Below, in pieces: positions 35,060-42,536 of a stretch of DNA of 64,000 nucleotides. The translations under genes were made by a program, and so were the position numbers. Below the pieces are notes generated by a model. That model saw only the letters and a program-made list of their open reading frames with translations, did not search any database and was not told the origin of the DNA. Numbering within the stretch: the first letter of the stretch is position 1; every line of letters begins with the position of its first letter. The DNA is from Actinospineispora spinosispora DSM 44797 (GTDB lineage Bacteria > Actinomycetota > Actinomycetes > Mycobacteriales > Pseudonocardiaceae): positions 205,147 to 269,146 of the forward strand of contig NZ_AUBB01000017.1 of NCBI RefSeq assembly GCF_000429025.1, given 5' to 3'.

Positions 35060-35311
35060 GTGTCTTACACCCTGATCGGCCCGGACGGCACTCCGTATCG
35101 GAGTGAGTTCCCGGGCACTCTCGGTGGCCATCGGCGCGGGAAGATCTACGGGCGTCTCGACTGCCCTTCCGCGCTGCGCTGGATCGCGGCCGGTCACTAC
35201 GTCAGACATCGGGTGTTCTTCGCGGACGAGGACACCGCGCGCCGGGCGGGGTACCGGCCGTGCGCGGTGTGCCTTCCCGGCGAGTACGAGGCCTGGCGCG
35301 CTCGTACCTGA
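35060..35311 (+). CDS. Small Ada-type zinc-binding domain protein
   Basis: 83 residues from a GTG 7 bp after the preceding stop. The core IYGRLDCPSALRWI followed by YVRHRVFFADEDTARRAGYRPCAVC is the Ada N-terminal metal-binding domain, in which four cysteines hold zinc and one is methylated by phosphotriesters in DNA. Here only about three cysteines are visible (one in DCPS, two in CAVC), so the zinc site or methyl-acceptor function must differ. No transcription-factor or methyltransferase domain follows. Standalone copies like this are seen in actinomycetes; function unknown. Confidence 0.65.
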   Translation: MSYTLIGPDGTPYRSEFPGTLGGHRRGKIYGRLDCPSALRWIAAGHYVRHRVFFADEDTARRAGYRPCAVCLPGEYEAWRART

Positions 35312-35321
35312 ACTCCGGTCA

Positions 35322-35390
35322 CACCTCGCAGAGGTTCGTGTCGCGTCGCAGACACTGCAGCATCTGCGACCCGACCTGAAGCTCTGCGAC
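35322..35390. repeat. 69-bp palindromic repeat, copy 1
   Basis: Begins CACCTCGCAGAG and ends GCTCTGCGAC. Outer arms TCGCAGAG/CTCTGCGA enclose inner arms GTCGCAGA/TCTGCGAC with CTGCAG at the centre. Related copies of the same length lie at 60863-60931 and 63513-63581. Here it lies between two convergent genes. Confidence 0.75.
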
Positions 35391-35427
35391 GTCACCGACC
35401 CGCCCGGTCGTTCCGGGCTGAGCCGGC

Positions 35428-36579
35428 TCACGCGCTGTGCACCGACCCGGTCGCGCGATCGATACCGGTCCAGGCCAGCGCCACCGCGCCGTCGACCAGT
35501 GCCTGGTGTGCCGTGGCGCCGACGCAGAACGCCGCGAACTCGCGCTGATGATTCGTCGCGGGCAGTGACCCGATCCCGATGTAGGGATGGATCGCCGCGA
35601 TCACCTGGGACACGTTGCCCATGTCGGTGGACGCCCGGTTCATGCGCGCCGCGAGCCCGCCCGGCGCGAACGTCCGACCGAGCCTGACCGCGTTCGACCG
35701 GTACTGCTCCAGCGCGGTCGTGTCGGTGCGGAACTCGGCGTACGGTCTGCTCTCCGGCTCGACGCTCAGCTCGCATCCGGTGGCCAGGGCACCCGCCTCG
35801 AAGCAGCGCAAGACCCTCGGCTCCAGCTCCGCCAGCTCGGCGAGCGTCTCGGCGCGGACGTACCACCGCCCCGCACTGGTCTCCGGGATCGCGTTGGGTG
35901 CATCTCCCGCGTGGGTGACCACGCCGTGCACCCGCGCCGACGCCGGCAGCTGCTGGCGCAACAGCCCGATCGCTACCTGCGCGATCGTGAACGCGTCGGC
36001 CGCATTGACCCCGGCCTCCGGGTACGCGGCCGCGTGGGCGGAGCGCCCGGTGTAGGCGACCCGCGAGTGGCTCACGGCGAAGGGGCGGGCTTCGGCGACG
36101 TCGACCGGAGCGGGGTGGACCATCATCGCCAGGTCGACGTCTCCGAACGCGCCCCGGTCCAACAGCTCGATCTTCCCGCCCCCGCCCTCCTCCGCCGGGG
36201 TGCCGTACACCTCCACCGTCACACCGGCGTCGTCGGCGACCTCGGCGAGACCCAGCGCGGCGCCCACCGCACTCGCGGCGATCAGGTTGTGTCCGCACGC
36301 ATGGCTGAGACCGGGCAGCGCGTCGTACTCGGCGCACAACGCGATCCTGGTCGGCCCGGTCCCGAAGCGCGCCAGGAACGCGGTGTCGAGCCCGAGATAG
36401 CCCGAGGTCACGTCGAATCCGGCCCGGTCGAGCAGCTCGGGCACCATCGCGGCGGCGCGGTGCTCCTCCCACGCGGTCTCCGGGTCCGCGTGCAACCGCT
36501 CGGACAGCCTGATCAGTCCGTCCGCATCACGCAGCGTCCGCTCACGTACGGCGCCCTTCAGCTCGTCGACGCTGCACAC
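35428..36579 (-). CDS. M20 family metallohydrolase (amidohydrolase/aminoacylase type)
   Basis: 383 residues from GTG at 36579, which shares one base with the DUF1028 stop. M20D-type metal site: LSHACGHN (ligand His), TPAEEGGGGK (catalytic Glu-Glu), AMMVHPAP, and a dimerisation domain with YTGRSAHAAAYPEAGVNAADA. Relatives hydrolyse N-acyl amino acids, indole-3-acetyl-amino acids, p-aminobenzoyl-glutamate and, in a few cases, act as deaminases or nitrohydrolases of aromatics. It is the last gene of a five-gene operon with a flavin monooxygenase and RidA, so it probably cleaves an amide or amine in that pathway. Confidence 0.8.
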   Translation of the reverse strand: MCSVDELKGAVRERTLRDADGLIRLSERLHADPETAWEEHRAAAMVPELLDRAGFDVTSGYLGLDTAFLARFGTGPTRIALCAEYDALPGLSHACGHNLIAASAVGAALGLAEVADDAGVTVEVYGTPAEEGGGGKIELLDRGAFGDVDLAMMVHPAPVDVAEARPFAVSHSRVAYTGRSAHAAAYPEAGVNAADAFTIAQVAIGLLRQQLPASARVHGVVTHAGDAPNAIPETSAGRWYVRAETLAELAELEPRVLRCFEAGALATGCELSVEPESRPYAEFRTDTTALEQYRSNAVRLGRTFAPGGLAARMNRASTDMGNVSQVIAAIHPYIGIGSLPATNHQREFAAFCVGATAHQALVDGAVALAWTGIDRATGSVHSA

Positions 36580-37244
36580 TACAGATCCCCGGGCACGCCG
36601 TAGGCGGGTGCGGCGGCCGGATCGAGACCTCGACGGACGTAATCGTCGCGCTGCGGCAGCCAGATCCGCAGCAGCTCACCCAGCCTGTCCACCGGGGCGT
36701 CGTCCCAGTCGACGCGCAGGTCGGTCACCCGCCAGTCGACGTCGGCGACGACCGCGAGTCCCGCCGAGTGCACCGGACCTGCCTCGCCGCCCGCCTTCAA
36801 CCCGGCCAGCAGTGCGGCGAACAGGCGTTCCTCCAGCTCGCCACCCTCGGCCGTGAACGTCTCGACGAGCACGTCGGGGATGTGGGTTCCGGACAGCAGG
36901 TTGCCGGCTGCGACCACTCCGTCGCCCGCGACGGCGGCGTGCGTACCGAGCGTCTGCGCGCCGCTGAAGTGGCCTCCCGGGCCACTCGCACCCAGCACGG
37001 TGAGCTGTCGGTGGTCGATGTGCGCGGTGGACCCGACCACGGTGGCCAGGGCCCGAGCGGCGTCGCCGTGCGCGGCGAGTCCGTCGAGCAGCCGAGTGCC
37101 CAGCCGGGGATCGGTGACGTTCTGCGACGCCGAGACGCCGATCCCGGGGCGCAGGTGCAGGCAGCGCGCGGCCACTGCCGGGCTCGACGAGCTGACCGCC
37201 ATACCGAACCGGGAGCCGTCGCGTGCCGCGATCGAGAACGTCAT
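36579..37244 (-). CDS. DUF1028 protein (Ntn-hydrolase-like)
   Basis: 221 residues. The start MTFSIAARDG, then FGMAVSSSSPAVAARC, GVSASQNVTDPRLG and VVAAGNLLSGTHIPDVLVETF identify DUF1028, a family classed with the Ntn-hydrolases, where removal of Met would expose Thr2 as nucleophile. No member has a well-established physiological substrate that I know of. A 4-bp overlap with ridA and a one-base overlap with the M20 gene place it firmly in the pathway operon. An amide or cyclic-imide hydrolysis step is a reasonable guess. Confidence 0.75.
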   Translation of the reverse strand: MTFSIAARDGSRFGMAVSSSSPAVAARCLHLRPGIGVSASQNVTDPRLGTRLLDGLAAHGDAARALATVVGSTAHIDHRQLTVLGASGPGGHFSGAQTLGTHAAVAGDGVVAAGNLLSGTHIPDVLVETFTAEGGELEERLFAALLAGLKAGGEAGPVHSAGLAVVADVDWRVTDLRVDWDDAPVDRLGELLRIWLPQRDDYVRRGLDPAAAPAYGVPGDL

Positions 37245-37663
37245 CGCGTGTCCTCCGGGATCACCGCGATCGCGTCGATCTCACACAGCCATTCCGGACG
37301 AGCGAGCCCGGACACGACGAGGCCGGTGGAGATCGGGTGCACACCCTTTGTCCATCTCCCCACCGTTCGGTAGACGGGCTCCCGGTAGCGCGGGTCGATC
37401 AGGTAGATGGTGAGCTTCACCAGGTGCTCCAGCCGGCTGCCAGCCTCCTCCAGCAACACCGCGATGTTGCTCATCGCCTGTTCGGCCTGCGCGGCGGCGT
37501 CGCCGATCCCGACCGACTCACTCGTCTCCAGGTCCTGCCCGACCTGACCGCGCACGTACACCGTTCCGTTGGCCACGACCGCCTGACACAGGTCGTTGTC
37601 CAGGTTCTGCTCGGGATAGGTGTCCCGGGTGTTGAACGGCCGGATTCGAGTGTGTGTCGTCAT
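37241..37663 (-). CDS. RidA family enamine/imine deaminase
   Basis: 140 residues: YVRGQVGQDLETSESVGIGDAAAQAEQAMSNIAVLLEEAG and LVKLTIYLIDPRYREPVYRTVGRW match the YjgF/YER057c/UK114 fold; the usual conserved Arg of RidA (in the R-NP-C context) is not obvious because this belongs to a divergent subgroup. The family hydrolyses enamines and imines, including 2-aminoacrylate (RidA), aminoacrylate in pyrimidine breakdown (RutC) and 2-aminomuconate in aromatic amine pathways. It overlaps the monooxygenase and DUF1028 genes by 4 bp each, so it likely removes ammonia from an oxidised N-containing intermediate. Confidence 0.8.
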   Translation of the reverse strand: MTTHTRIRPFNTRDTYPEQNLDNDLCQAVVANGTVYVRGQVGQDLETSESVGIGDAAAQAEQAMSNIAVLLEEAGSRLEHLVKLTIYLIDPRYREPVYRTVGRWTKGVHPISTGLVVSGLARPEWLCEIDAIAVIPEDTR

Positions 37664-39123
37664 CGGGTGGCACCGCCCGCAACGCGGTCCGACAGTCCGG
37701 CGGCGGAGCGGACCATCTGCAGCGGCCCTTCCCAGTCGAAGTTGCGGTACACCGCCGCCAGGTGCGCGAACGGCGGTGACTGGGCGAACAGCTGGAACGT
37801 GAGCCGGTGCCCCGCGTAGTCGGAGTTGAGCAGGTCACGGGCGAAGGCGAGCAGCCTGCGCCGGTCGTCGGCGACCCAGCCGTCGTTGATCGAGTAGTAC
37901 TTCTCCAGCCAGGGCGCGGTCTCGGGGTTCGCGAAGCTCGCCGCGTCCGGGGTGATGCAGATCTGGCCGCCGCACAGCTCCCTGGCCAGGTGCATCATCG
38001 CCGGCAGCTGGGTGGTCGCCAGGACACGCCCGGTGTAGAGCAGCGACTGCTCGGGCATCAGCAGACCACCGGGTGAGGTGGTGCCCATCGCGATCGCGGC
38101 GGTCAGGTGGGCGTTGATGCCCTCCCGGTAACAGGCCAGCTGGGCGAGCTTCTCCTGCACGGCCTGCTGACGCTCCAGCCCGGTCTGCTTCACGTTCCAC
38201 AGCGCCGCGCCGATCATCAGGTCCGCGAGGCGCAGGTTGCGGTAGGTGAACGGCAGCGCCGAGTAGCGGTGCAGCGTGGAACGGATGAATGTAGCGGCCC
38301 TGGTGTGCCGGTAGAACAGCACGTCCTCCCAGGGGATCTCGACGTCGTCGAAGATCACCAGCGTGTCCACCTCGTCCACCCGGTTGGACAACGGGTAGTC
38401 GTCGGCGGGCGCCCTGCCCGCGAAACCGGTGCGGCAGATGTACTTCAGACCGGGCGCGTTCATGTCCAGGATGAACCCGACCGCGTAGTCGGACAGCTCC
38501 GAGTCGCCCCAGTTGGCGATCGTCGGTTTGGTGAACGCCTGGTTCGCGTAGGCGGCGGCGGTCTCGTACTTCGCGCCGCGCACCACGATGCCGCTGTCGG
38601 TCTCGCGGACCACGTGCAACAGCATGTCCGGATCCTGGTCCTGCGGGCGCAGCGAGCGGTCGCCCTTCGGGTCGGTGTTCGCCGAGACGTGGAACGGGTC
38701 CTCCCGCACCGCGCGGTCGATGTGGCGCCGGATGTTCGCGGAGAACCGAGGATCGACCTCGTCGAGCACGTCCTGACCATCGAACAGCGACCACATCTCG
38801 CCGACCGTCTCGTCACCGACCCTGGTCACCACGCCGCGCGCCTCGTCGAGCACCGCATCGATCGCAGATCGTTTGTCGTGCCAGTCCTGGACGGTCAGCG
38901 GAAGCTTGTTCGCCACGCTGTTGCGCTGGCCCGTGGTGTCGTCGATGTAGCTCATGACCTCGCGCGTCGCCTGCTCGTGCGCCATGTCGTGGATGCGTGC
39001 CCGGATATCGACGATCGGGGCGAACATCGGGTGCGTCGTCACGTCCTTGACCCGCTCGCCGTTGACCCAGATCGCGCGGTCGGTGGACAGCGAGTCCTTG
39101 TACTCCTGGCCGGTGCGGATCAT
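37660..39123 (-). CDS. HpaB-type FADH2-dependent monooxygenase
   Basis: 487 residues from the ATG at 39123. It matches the 4-hydroxyphenylacetate 3-monooxygenase large-component family: RTGQEYKDSLSTDRAIWVNGERV start, FRxxN-like substrate region, CRTGFAGRAPADDYPLSNRVDEVDTLVIFDDVEIPWEDVLFYRH, and a late ARELCGGQICITPDAASF segment. These acyl-CoA-dehydrogenase-fold enzymes hydroxylate phenols using free FADH2. The partner flavin reductase gene overlaps it by 4 bp. RidA, DUF1028 and M20 partners suggest an aromatic or heteroaromatic nitrogen compound as substrate, different from 4-hydroxyphenylacetate. Confidence 0.85.
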   Translation of the reverse strand: MIRTGQEYKDSLSTDRAIWVNGERVKDVTTHPMFAPIVDIRARIHDMAHEQATREVMSYIDDTTGQRNSVANKLPLTVQDWHDKRSAIDAVLDEARGVVTRVGDETVGEMWSLFDGQDVLDEVDPRFSANIRRHIDRAVREDPFHVSANTDPKGDRSLRPQDQDPDMLLHVVRETDSGIVVRGAKYETAAAYANQAFTKPTIANWGDSELSDYAVGFILDMNAPGLKYICRTGFAGRAPADDYPLSNRVDEVDTLVIFDDVEIPWEDVLFYRHTRAATFIRSTLHRYSALPFTYRNLRLADLMIGAALWNVKQTGLERQQAVQEKLAQLACYREGINAHLTAAIAMGTTSPGGLLMPEQSLLYTGRVLATTQLPAMMHLARELCGGQICITPDAASFANPETAPWLEKYYSINDGWVADDRRRLLAFARDLLNSDYAGHRLTFQLFAQSPPFAHLAAVYRNFDWEGPLQMVRSAAGLSDRVAGGATR

Positions 39124-39731
39124 GCGGATGCCTCTCTGCGCGCTGGTGCCTGCTGTTCGGGGACGTAGCGGTTGTCCGGATGTGCATCCGGGAAGTCGGG
39201 GAAGCGCGACGGCGGGACCGGGCTCGGCGCCGCGTAGGTGCGGCCGGCGTAGATCAGCGGGGTGCCCGGCTCGGAGCGGACGGTGTTGATCCGGCCGATG
39301 TGGACCAGGTGGCTGCCCGCTTCCACGGTCGAGTGCGCCGCACAGTCGAAGAAGGCGAGCGCGTCGGCGAGTCTCGGTGTTCCGCTGTCGGAGCCCACCC
39401 ACTCGCCGCAGGTGAAGTCCCAGCGTTGTTTGCCCGGCCACGGCCGGCCGGCGAAGGTGTCCGCGACATGATCGTGGCGGGTCGCCAGCACGTTCACGCT
39501 GAACCGGCCGGAGTCGCGGATCAGCGCGTTCACCGGACTCCGCCGGTGCACGCACACCAGCAGCATCGGCGGCTCGGCGGACACCGAGCACATCGCGCTG
39601 ACCGTCTGCGCGGCCCGATCACCGTCGTGCGCGGCGCCCACCACCGTGACGCTGGTCGCGAGCCCGCCCATCACGGCGGTGAACGCGCCCGAGATCCCGC
39701 CTGCCGGCGGGGCCGAGTCAGGATGCGGCAT
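39120..39731 (-). CDS. Flavin reductase (HpaC-like)
   Basis: 203 residues from the ATG at 39731 (GAAGGGAC before it). Split-barrel flavin reductase domain: AFTAVMGGLATSVTVVGAAHDGDRAAQTVSAMCSVSAEPPMLLVCVHRRSPVNALI, then GRFSVNVLATRHDHVADTFAG. It supplies reduced FAD to the monooxygenase encoded directly downstream. First gene of the operon; upstream are a 21-bp palindrome and TGCATC/GATGCA words that are probable regulator sites. Confidence 0.85.
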   Translation of the reverse strand: MPHPDSAPPAGGISGAFTAVMGGLATSVTVVGAAHDGDRAAQTVSAMCSVSAEPPMLLVCVHRRSPVNALIRDSGRFSVNVLATRHDHVADTFAGRPWPGKQRWDFTCGEWVGSDSGTPRLADALAFFDCAAHSTVEAGSHLVHIGRINTVRSEPGTPLIYAGRTYAAPSPVPPSRFPDFPDAHPDNRYVPEQQAPARREASA

Positions 39732-39794
39732 CAGCTGTGTCCCTTCGCCCGGGTCGTCGGTAGCGACCACCGAACACAGCGTCACCGCATCGCC

Positions 39795-39815
39795 AACATC
39801 TGTCCAACAGATGTT
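39795..39815. promoter_or_regulatory. 21-bp palindrome before the monooxygenase operon
   Basis: AACATCTGT, spacer CCA, ACAGATGTT: nine perfect pairs in an AT-rich 138-bp gap, 64 bp upstream of the flavin reductase start. Candidate LysR or other operator. Confidence 0.55.
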
Positions 39816-39817
39816 TA

Positions 39818-39846
39818 TGCATCAATACACCATAAAAACCGATGCA
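39818..39846. promoter_or_regulatory. TGCATC-N17-GATGCA element (LysR-type box candidate)
   Basis: TGCATC (39818-39823) and GATGCA (39841-39846). The right part CCGATGCAC recurs exactly in the TGCATC-N9-GATGCA element before the transporter gene at 42396-42416. The LysR gene lies between the two, which suggests a shared regulator. Confidence 0.5.
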
Positions 39847-39869
39847 CAACCTCGAGCGGTCCGGCGGCA

Positions 39870-40805
39870 CTAGCCTCCGGCGGGCGACGGTCCCTGGTTC
39901 GGGTACATCGATCGGCACAGGCCCACGAAGGCCCTCGCCCGGCCGGTGAGCCGGACTCCCCGCATCCAGGACACCACGATCTCCAGCGCAGCGATGTCGT
40001 CGCGCAGCTCGAGCGATATCGCCCGCCCACCCGCGTAGGTCGTGTCGTGCAGTGGCCGCTGGTTGAGCAACGCGAACCCGTGACCGTGGGCCACGAGTGC
40101 GCGCACCGTCTCGTAGCCGCTGGTCCGGTGGCGGACAGTCGGCTCGATGCCGGCGTCGCGCAGGACGGACTGCAGGTACTCGCGGCTGTGCGGCAGGTCG
40201 AGCAGCACCATGGGCCGGCCCGCCAGCTCACTCAGCGACACCTTCCCGTCCTCGGCGCCGGCGAGCGGATGCTCAGCGCCGACCAGCACGTACGGGCGGG
40301 CGGTGTCCACGACGACGTGGTCGATGTCCTCGTCCAGGTCGTAGGCGTACATGAGCGCGACCTCGCACTCCCCCGCCCGCAGCGCCACCTTCAACGCGGA
40401 GTGCTCCCCCTCCCGGACCGACACGTGCACCCGAGGGTGCAGCTCGGCGAAGGTCGCCAGCAGACCGGGAAGCCGGAACGGCGCCAGGGTGGAGAAGCAA
40501 CCGACCGCCAGCGCGCCGACGAGGTCCGCGCCGGCCTGCCGCGCGACCTCCCGCAGCTCGTTGCCGTGTGCGAGGAAATCGAGTACCCGCTGGTAGAAGG
40601 TCTGCCCGGCGACGGTGAGGGTGAGGCCCTTCGCGTGGTGGCGCAGCAGCAGCTGGACCCCCAGCTCACGTTCCAGCTGCGCCACCGCCGTCGAGACAGC
40701 CGACTGCGAGACCATCAGCTCGCGGGACGCGACGGTCATGCTCAGGTGCTTCGCCGCGGCCGCGAAGTAACGCAGCTGGACGAGGGTGAAGCCGGGTTCG
40801 CTCAC
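39870..40805 (-). CDS. LysR family transcriptional regulator
   Basis: 311 residues from GTG. N-terminal winged HTH: LVQLRYFAAAAKHLSMTVASRELMVSQSAVSTAVAQLERELGVQLLLRHHAKGLTLT spans residues about 8-65 of the classical LysR head, followed by a periplasmic-binding-like effector domain (LVGALAVGCFSTLAPFRLPGLLATFAELHP). It lies between the transporter and the monooxygenase operon on the same strand, 45 bp after the transporter stop. It is the expected activator of both, with TGCATC/CCGATGCAC words in both promoters. Confidence 0.85.
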   Translation of the reverse strand: MSEPGFTLVQLRYFAAAAKHLSMTVASRELMVSQSAVSTAVAQLERELGVQLLLRHHAKGLTLTVAGQTFYQRVLDFLAHGNELREVARQAGADLVGALAVGCFSTLAPFRLPGLLATFAELHPRVHVSVREGEHSALKVALRAGECEVALMYAYDLDEDIDHVVVDTARPYVLVGAEHPLAGAEDGKVSLSELAGRPMVLLDLPHSREYLQSVLRDAGIEPTVRHRTSGYETVRALVAHGHGFALLNQRPLHDTTYAGGRAISLELRDDIAALEIVVSWMRGVRLTGRARAFVGLCRSMYPNQGPSPAGG

Positions 40806-40850
40806 GCCCTCATCGTGCCCGAACGGTGCCGGCGCTCCGCACGGTCGTCC

Positions 40851-42254
40851 TCAGGCCGGCCGGACGCCCGCCGGCCCGGTCGTCTCACCGACCTGGTCGT
40901 CACCGGACGCGGCACCCGTGTCCTCGGGTCGCAGCAGCGCCCCACCCGCGGTCTCCGGCATCGACAGCGCGGCGGCGAGCCCGATGAGCGCGGCCACCAT
41001 CAGGTAGGGGCCGGGCACGAGGATGCTGCCGGTCCAGGTGATCAGCAGTGTCATCAGATACGGGACGGTCCCGGCGAACAACGCGGCGGTGACGTTGTAG
41101 GCGATGGACAAACCGCCCTGCCGGGTGCGGGTCGGGAACACCTCGGCCGACCACACCGCGTAGGTGCCCAGGATCGCCGCGAGGATCACGCCGAGGCCCA
41201 GGGTCGCCGCCACGGTTCCCGCCATGCCGGTCCCCATCAGCAGGATCGCCGGGTAGGACACCACGAGCAGCGCCCCGGCGGCCCCGACCACGACCGGCTT
41301 CCGGCCCGCCCGGTCGGACAGCCGCCCGAACGCCGGAACCAGCACCAGCCCGAGCAGCGAGACCACCGTCGAGATCAGCGCGGTGCTGTCGGCGGAATGA
41401 CCGAGGTGGTCGGTCTGATAGGTGACCATGTAGGTGAGCACGGCGTAGAACGGGATGTGCATGAGCGTCATGAGCCCGGCGGCCTGCAGCATCTGCCGGA
41501 CGTTGTGCCGGAACAGCTCACGGATCGGGCTGCGCGCCACGGTGTCCGCTGCCTCCAGCGCCCGGTACTCCGGGGTGTCCTCGATCTTGTTCCGGATCAC
41601 GAAGCCGATCACTCCGAGAGGCGCGGCGACCAGGAACGGGATCCGCCAGCCCCATGCGACGAGCTGCTGTTCGGACAGACCCACCGACAGCAGGAAGTAC
41701 GCGAACGAGCCGGCGAGGAACCCGAGCAGCGAGCCGACCTCGAGCCAGCTGACCCCGAACCCGCGCCGGTGGCGCGGCGAGTACTCGGCGAGGAAGCTCG
41801 CGGCGCTGCCGAACTCACCACCGGCGGCGAATCCCTGCACCATGCGCGCCACCACGAGCAGCACCGGGGCGGCCGTGCCGATCGTCGCGTGGCCGGGCAG
41901 CAGGCCGATAATGAGCGTCGCGGCGGTCATCACGAAGATGACGATGGACAGCGTGCGCTGGCGACCGATGCGGTCTCCGAGCGGCCCGAAGACCAGTGCA
42001 CCGACCGGCCGGATGCCGAACGACACCGCGAACACGGCGAACACCGACAGCAGTCCGGCGGTCCGGTCCTGCGCCGGGAAGAAGACCTCGGCGATGGTGG
42101 TCGCCAGGTAGGCGTAGACGGCCCAGTCGAACCAGTGCACGAACACGCCCGCGGCCCCCGCGACGACGCTGCGGCGCATGGACACCGGATCGACCTCGGT
42201 TCGGGGATCGGACGAGCCCGACGGGCTGGGGTGCGCGGCGTCGTCAGCAGGCAT
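40851..42254 (-). CDS. MFS transporter, metabolite:H+ symporter family
   Basis: 467 residues from the ATG at 42254 (GGAGG 5 bases before it). Twelve helices; FVHWFDWAVYAYLATTIAEVFFP, GRQRTLSIVIFVMT, RMVQGFAAGGEFGSAASFLAEYSPRHRRG and the WGWRIPFLVAAPLGVIGFVIRNKIEDTPEY segment are typical of the MHS branch (proline/betaine, citrate, shikimate and dicarboxylate carriers). With the LysR gene and the monooxygenase operon it forms a catabolic unit and probably imports an organic acid or zwitterionic substrate for that pathway. Confidence 0.85.
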   Translation of the reverse strand: MPADDAAHPSPSGSSDPRTEVDPVSMRRSVVAGAAGVFVHWFDWAVYAYLATTIAEVFFPAQDRTAGLLSVFAVFAVSFGIRPVGALVFGPLGDRIGRQRTLSIVIFVMTAATLIIGLLPGHATIGTAAPVLLVVARMVQGFAAGGEFGSAASFLAEYSPRHRRGFGVSWLEVGSLLGFLAGSFAYFLLSVGLSEQQLVAWGWRIPFLVAAPLGVIGFVIRNKIEDTPEYRALEAADTVARSPIRELFRHNVRQMLQAAGLMTLMHIPFYAVLTYMVTYQTDHLGHSADSTALISTVVSLLGLVLVPAFGRLSDRAGRKPVVVGAAGALLVVSYPAILLMGTGMAGTVAATLGLGVILAAILGTYAVWSAEVFPTRTRQGGLSIAYNVTAALFAGTVPYLMTLLITWTGSILVPGPYLMVAALIGLAAALSMPETAGGALLRPEDTGAASGDDQVGETTGPAGVRPA

Positions 42255-42395
42255 GGAAGCCTCCATCCGAGGAGAAGGACGGCGGGGCCGACGAGGCGAC
42301 GTGTCCGCCGGCGGCGACCGGGAAGATCCGTTCGCTCTGGCGAGGGACGCTAAGCGGAACCCGTGGCATCGGACAAGCATTGATAGTTGACTCAT

Positions 42396-42416
42396 TGCAT
42401 CTGCTCAGCCGATGCA
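42396..42416. promoter_or_regulatory. TGCATC-N9-GATGCA element before the transporter gene
   Basis: Inverted repeat about 140 bp upstream of the MFS start. It shares CCGATGCAC with the element at 39818-39846. Nothing else stands out in the 282-bp gap except AT-rich stretches on both sides, consistent with promoters. Confidence 0.45.
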
Positions 42417-42536
42417 CTGTGTGCGGGACCACCGCCGAGCGGCTTCCGCTGGACGCGCGCACATGCGTACTAACTCATACGGGTTACCGACTGTAGCCAC
42501 GCGCATCCACTCCGCTGTCCGCCGAGTTACGTCGAT

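Noticed and set aside
34219..35311. Joining the PEP mutase-family gene to the phosphonate-type cluster
   Set aside because: The genes are 13 kb apart with several unrelated units between, and the family has many non-phosphonate members.
39180..42353. Forward-strand frame of more than 1000 codons opposite the LysR and MFS genes
   Set aside because: It spans several recognisable reverse-strand genes and their promoters, and its translation is low-complexity basic sequence; a GC-bias artefact.
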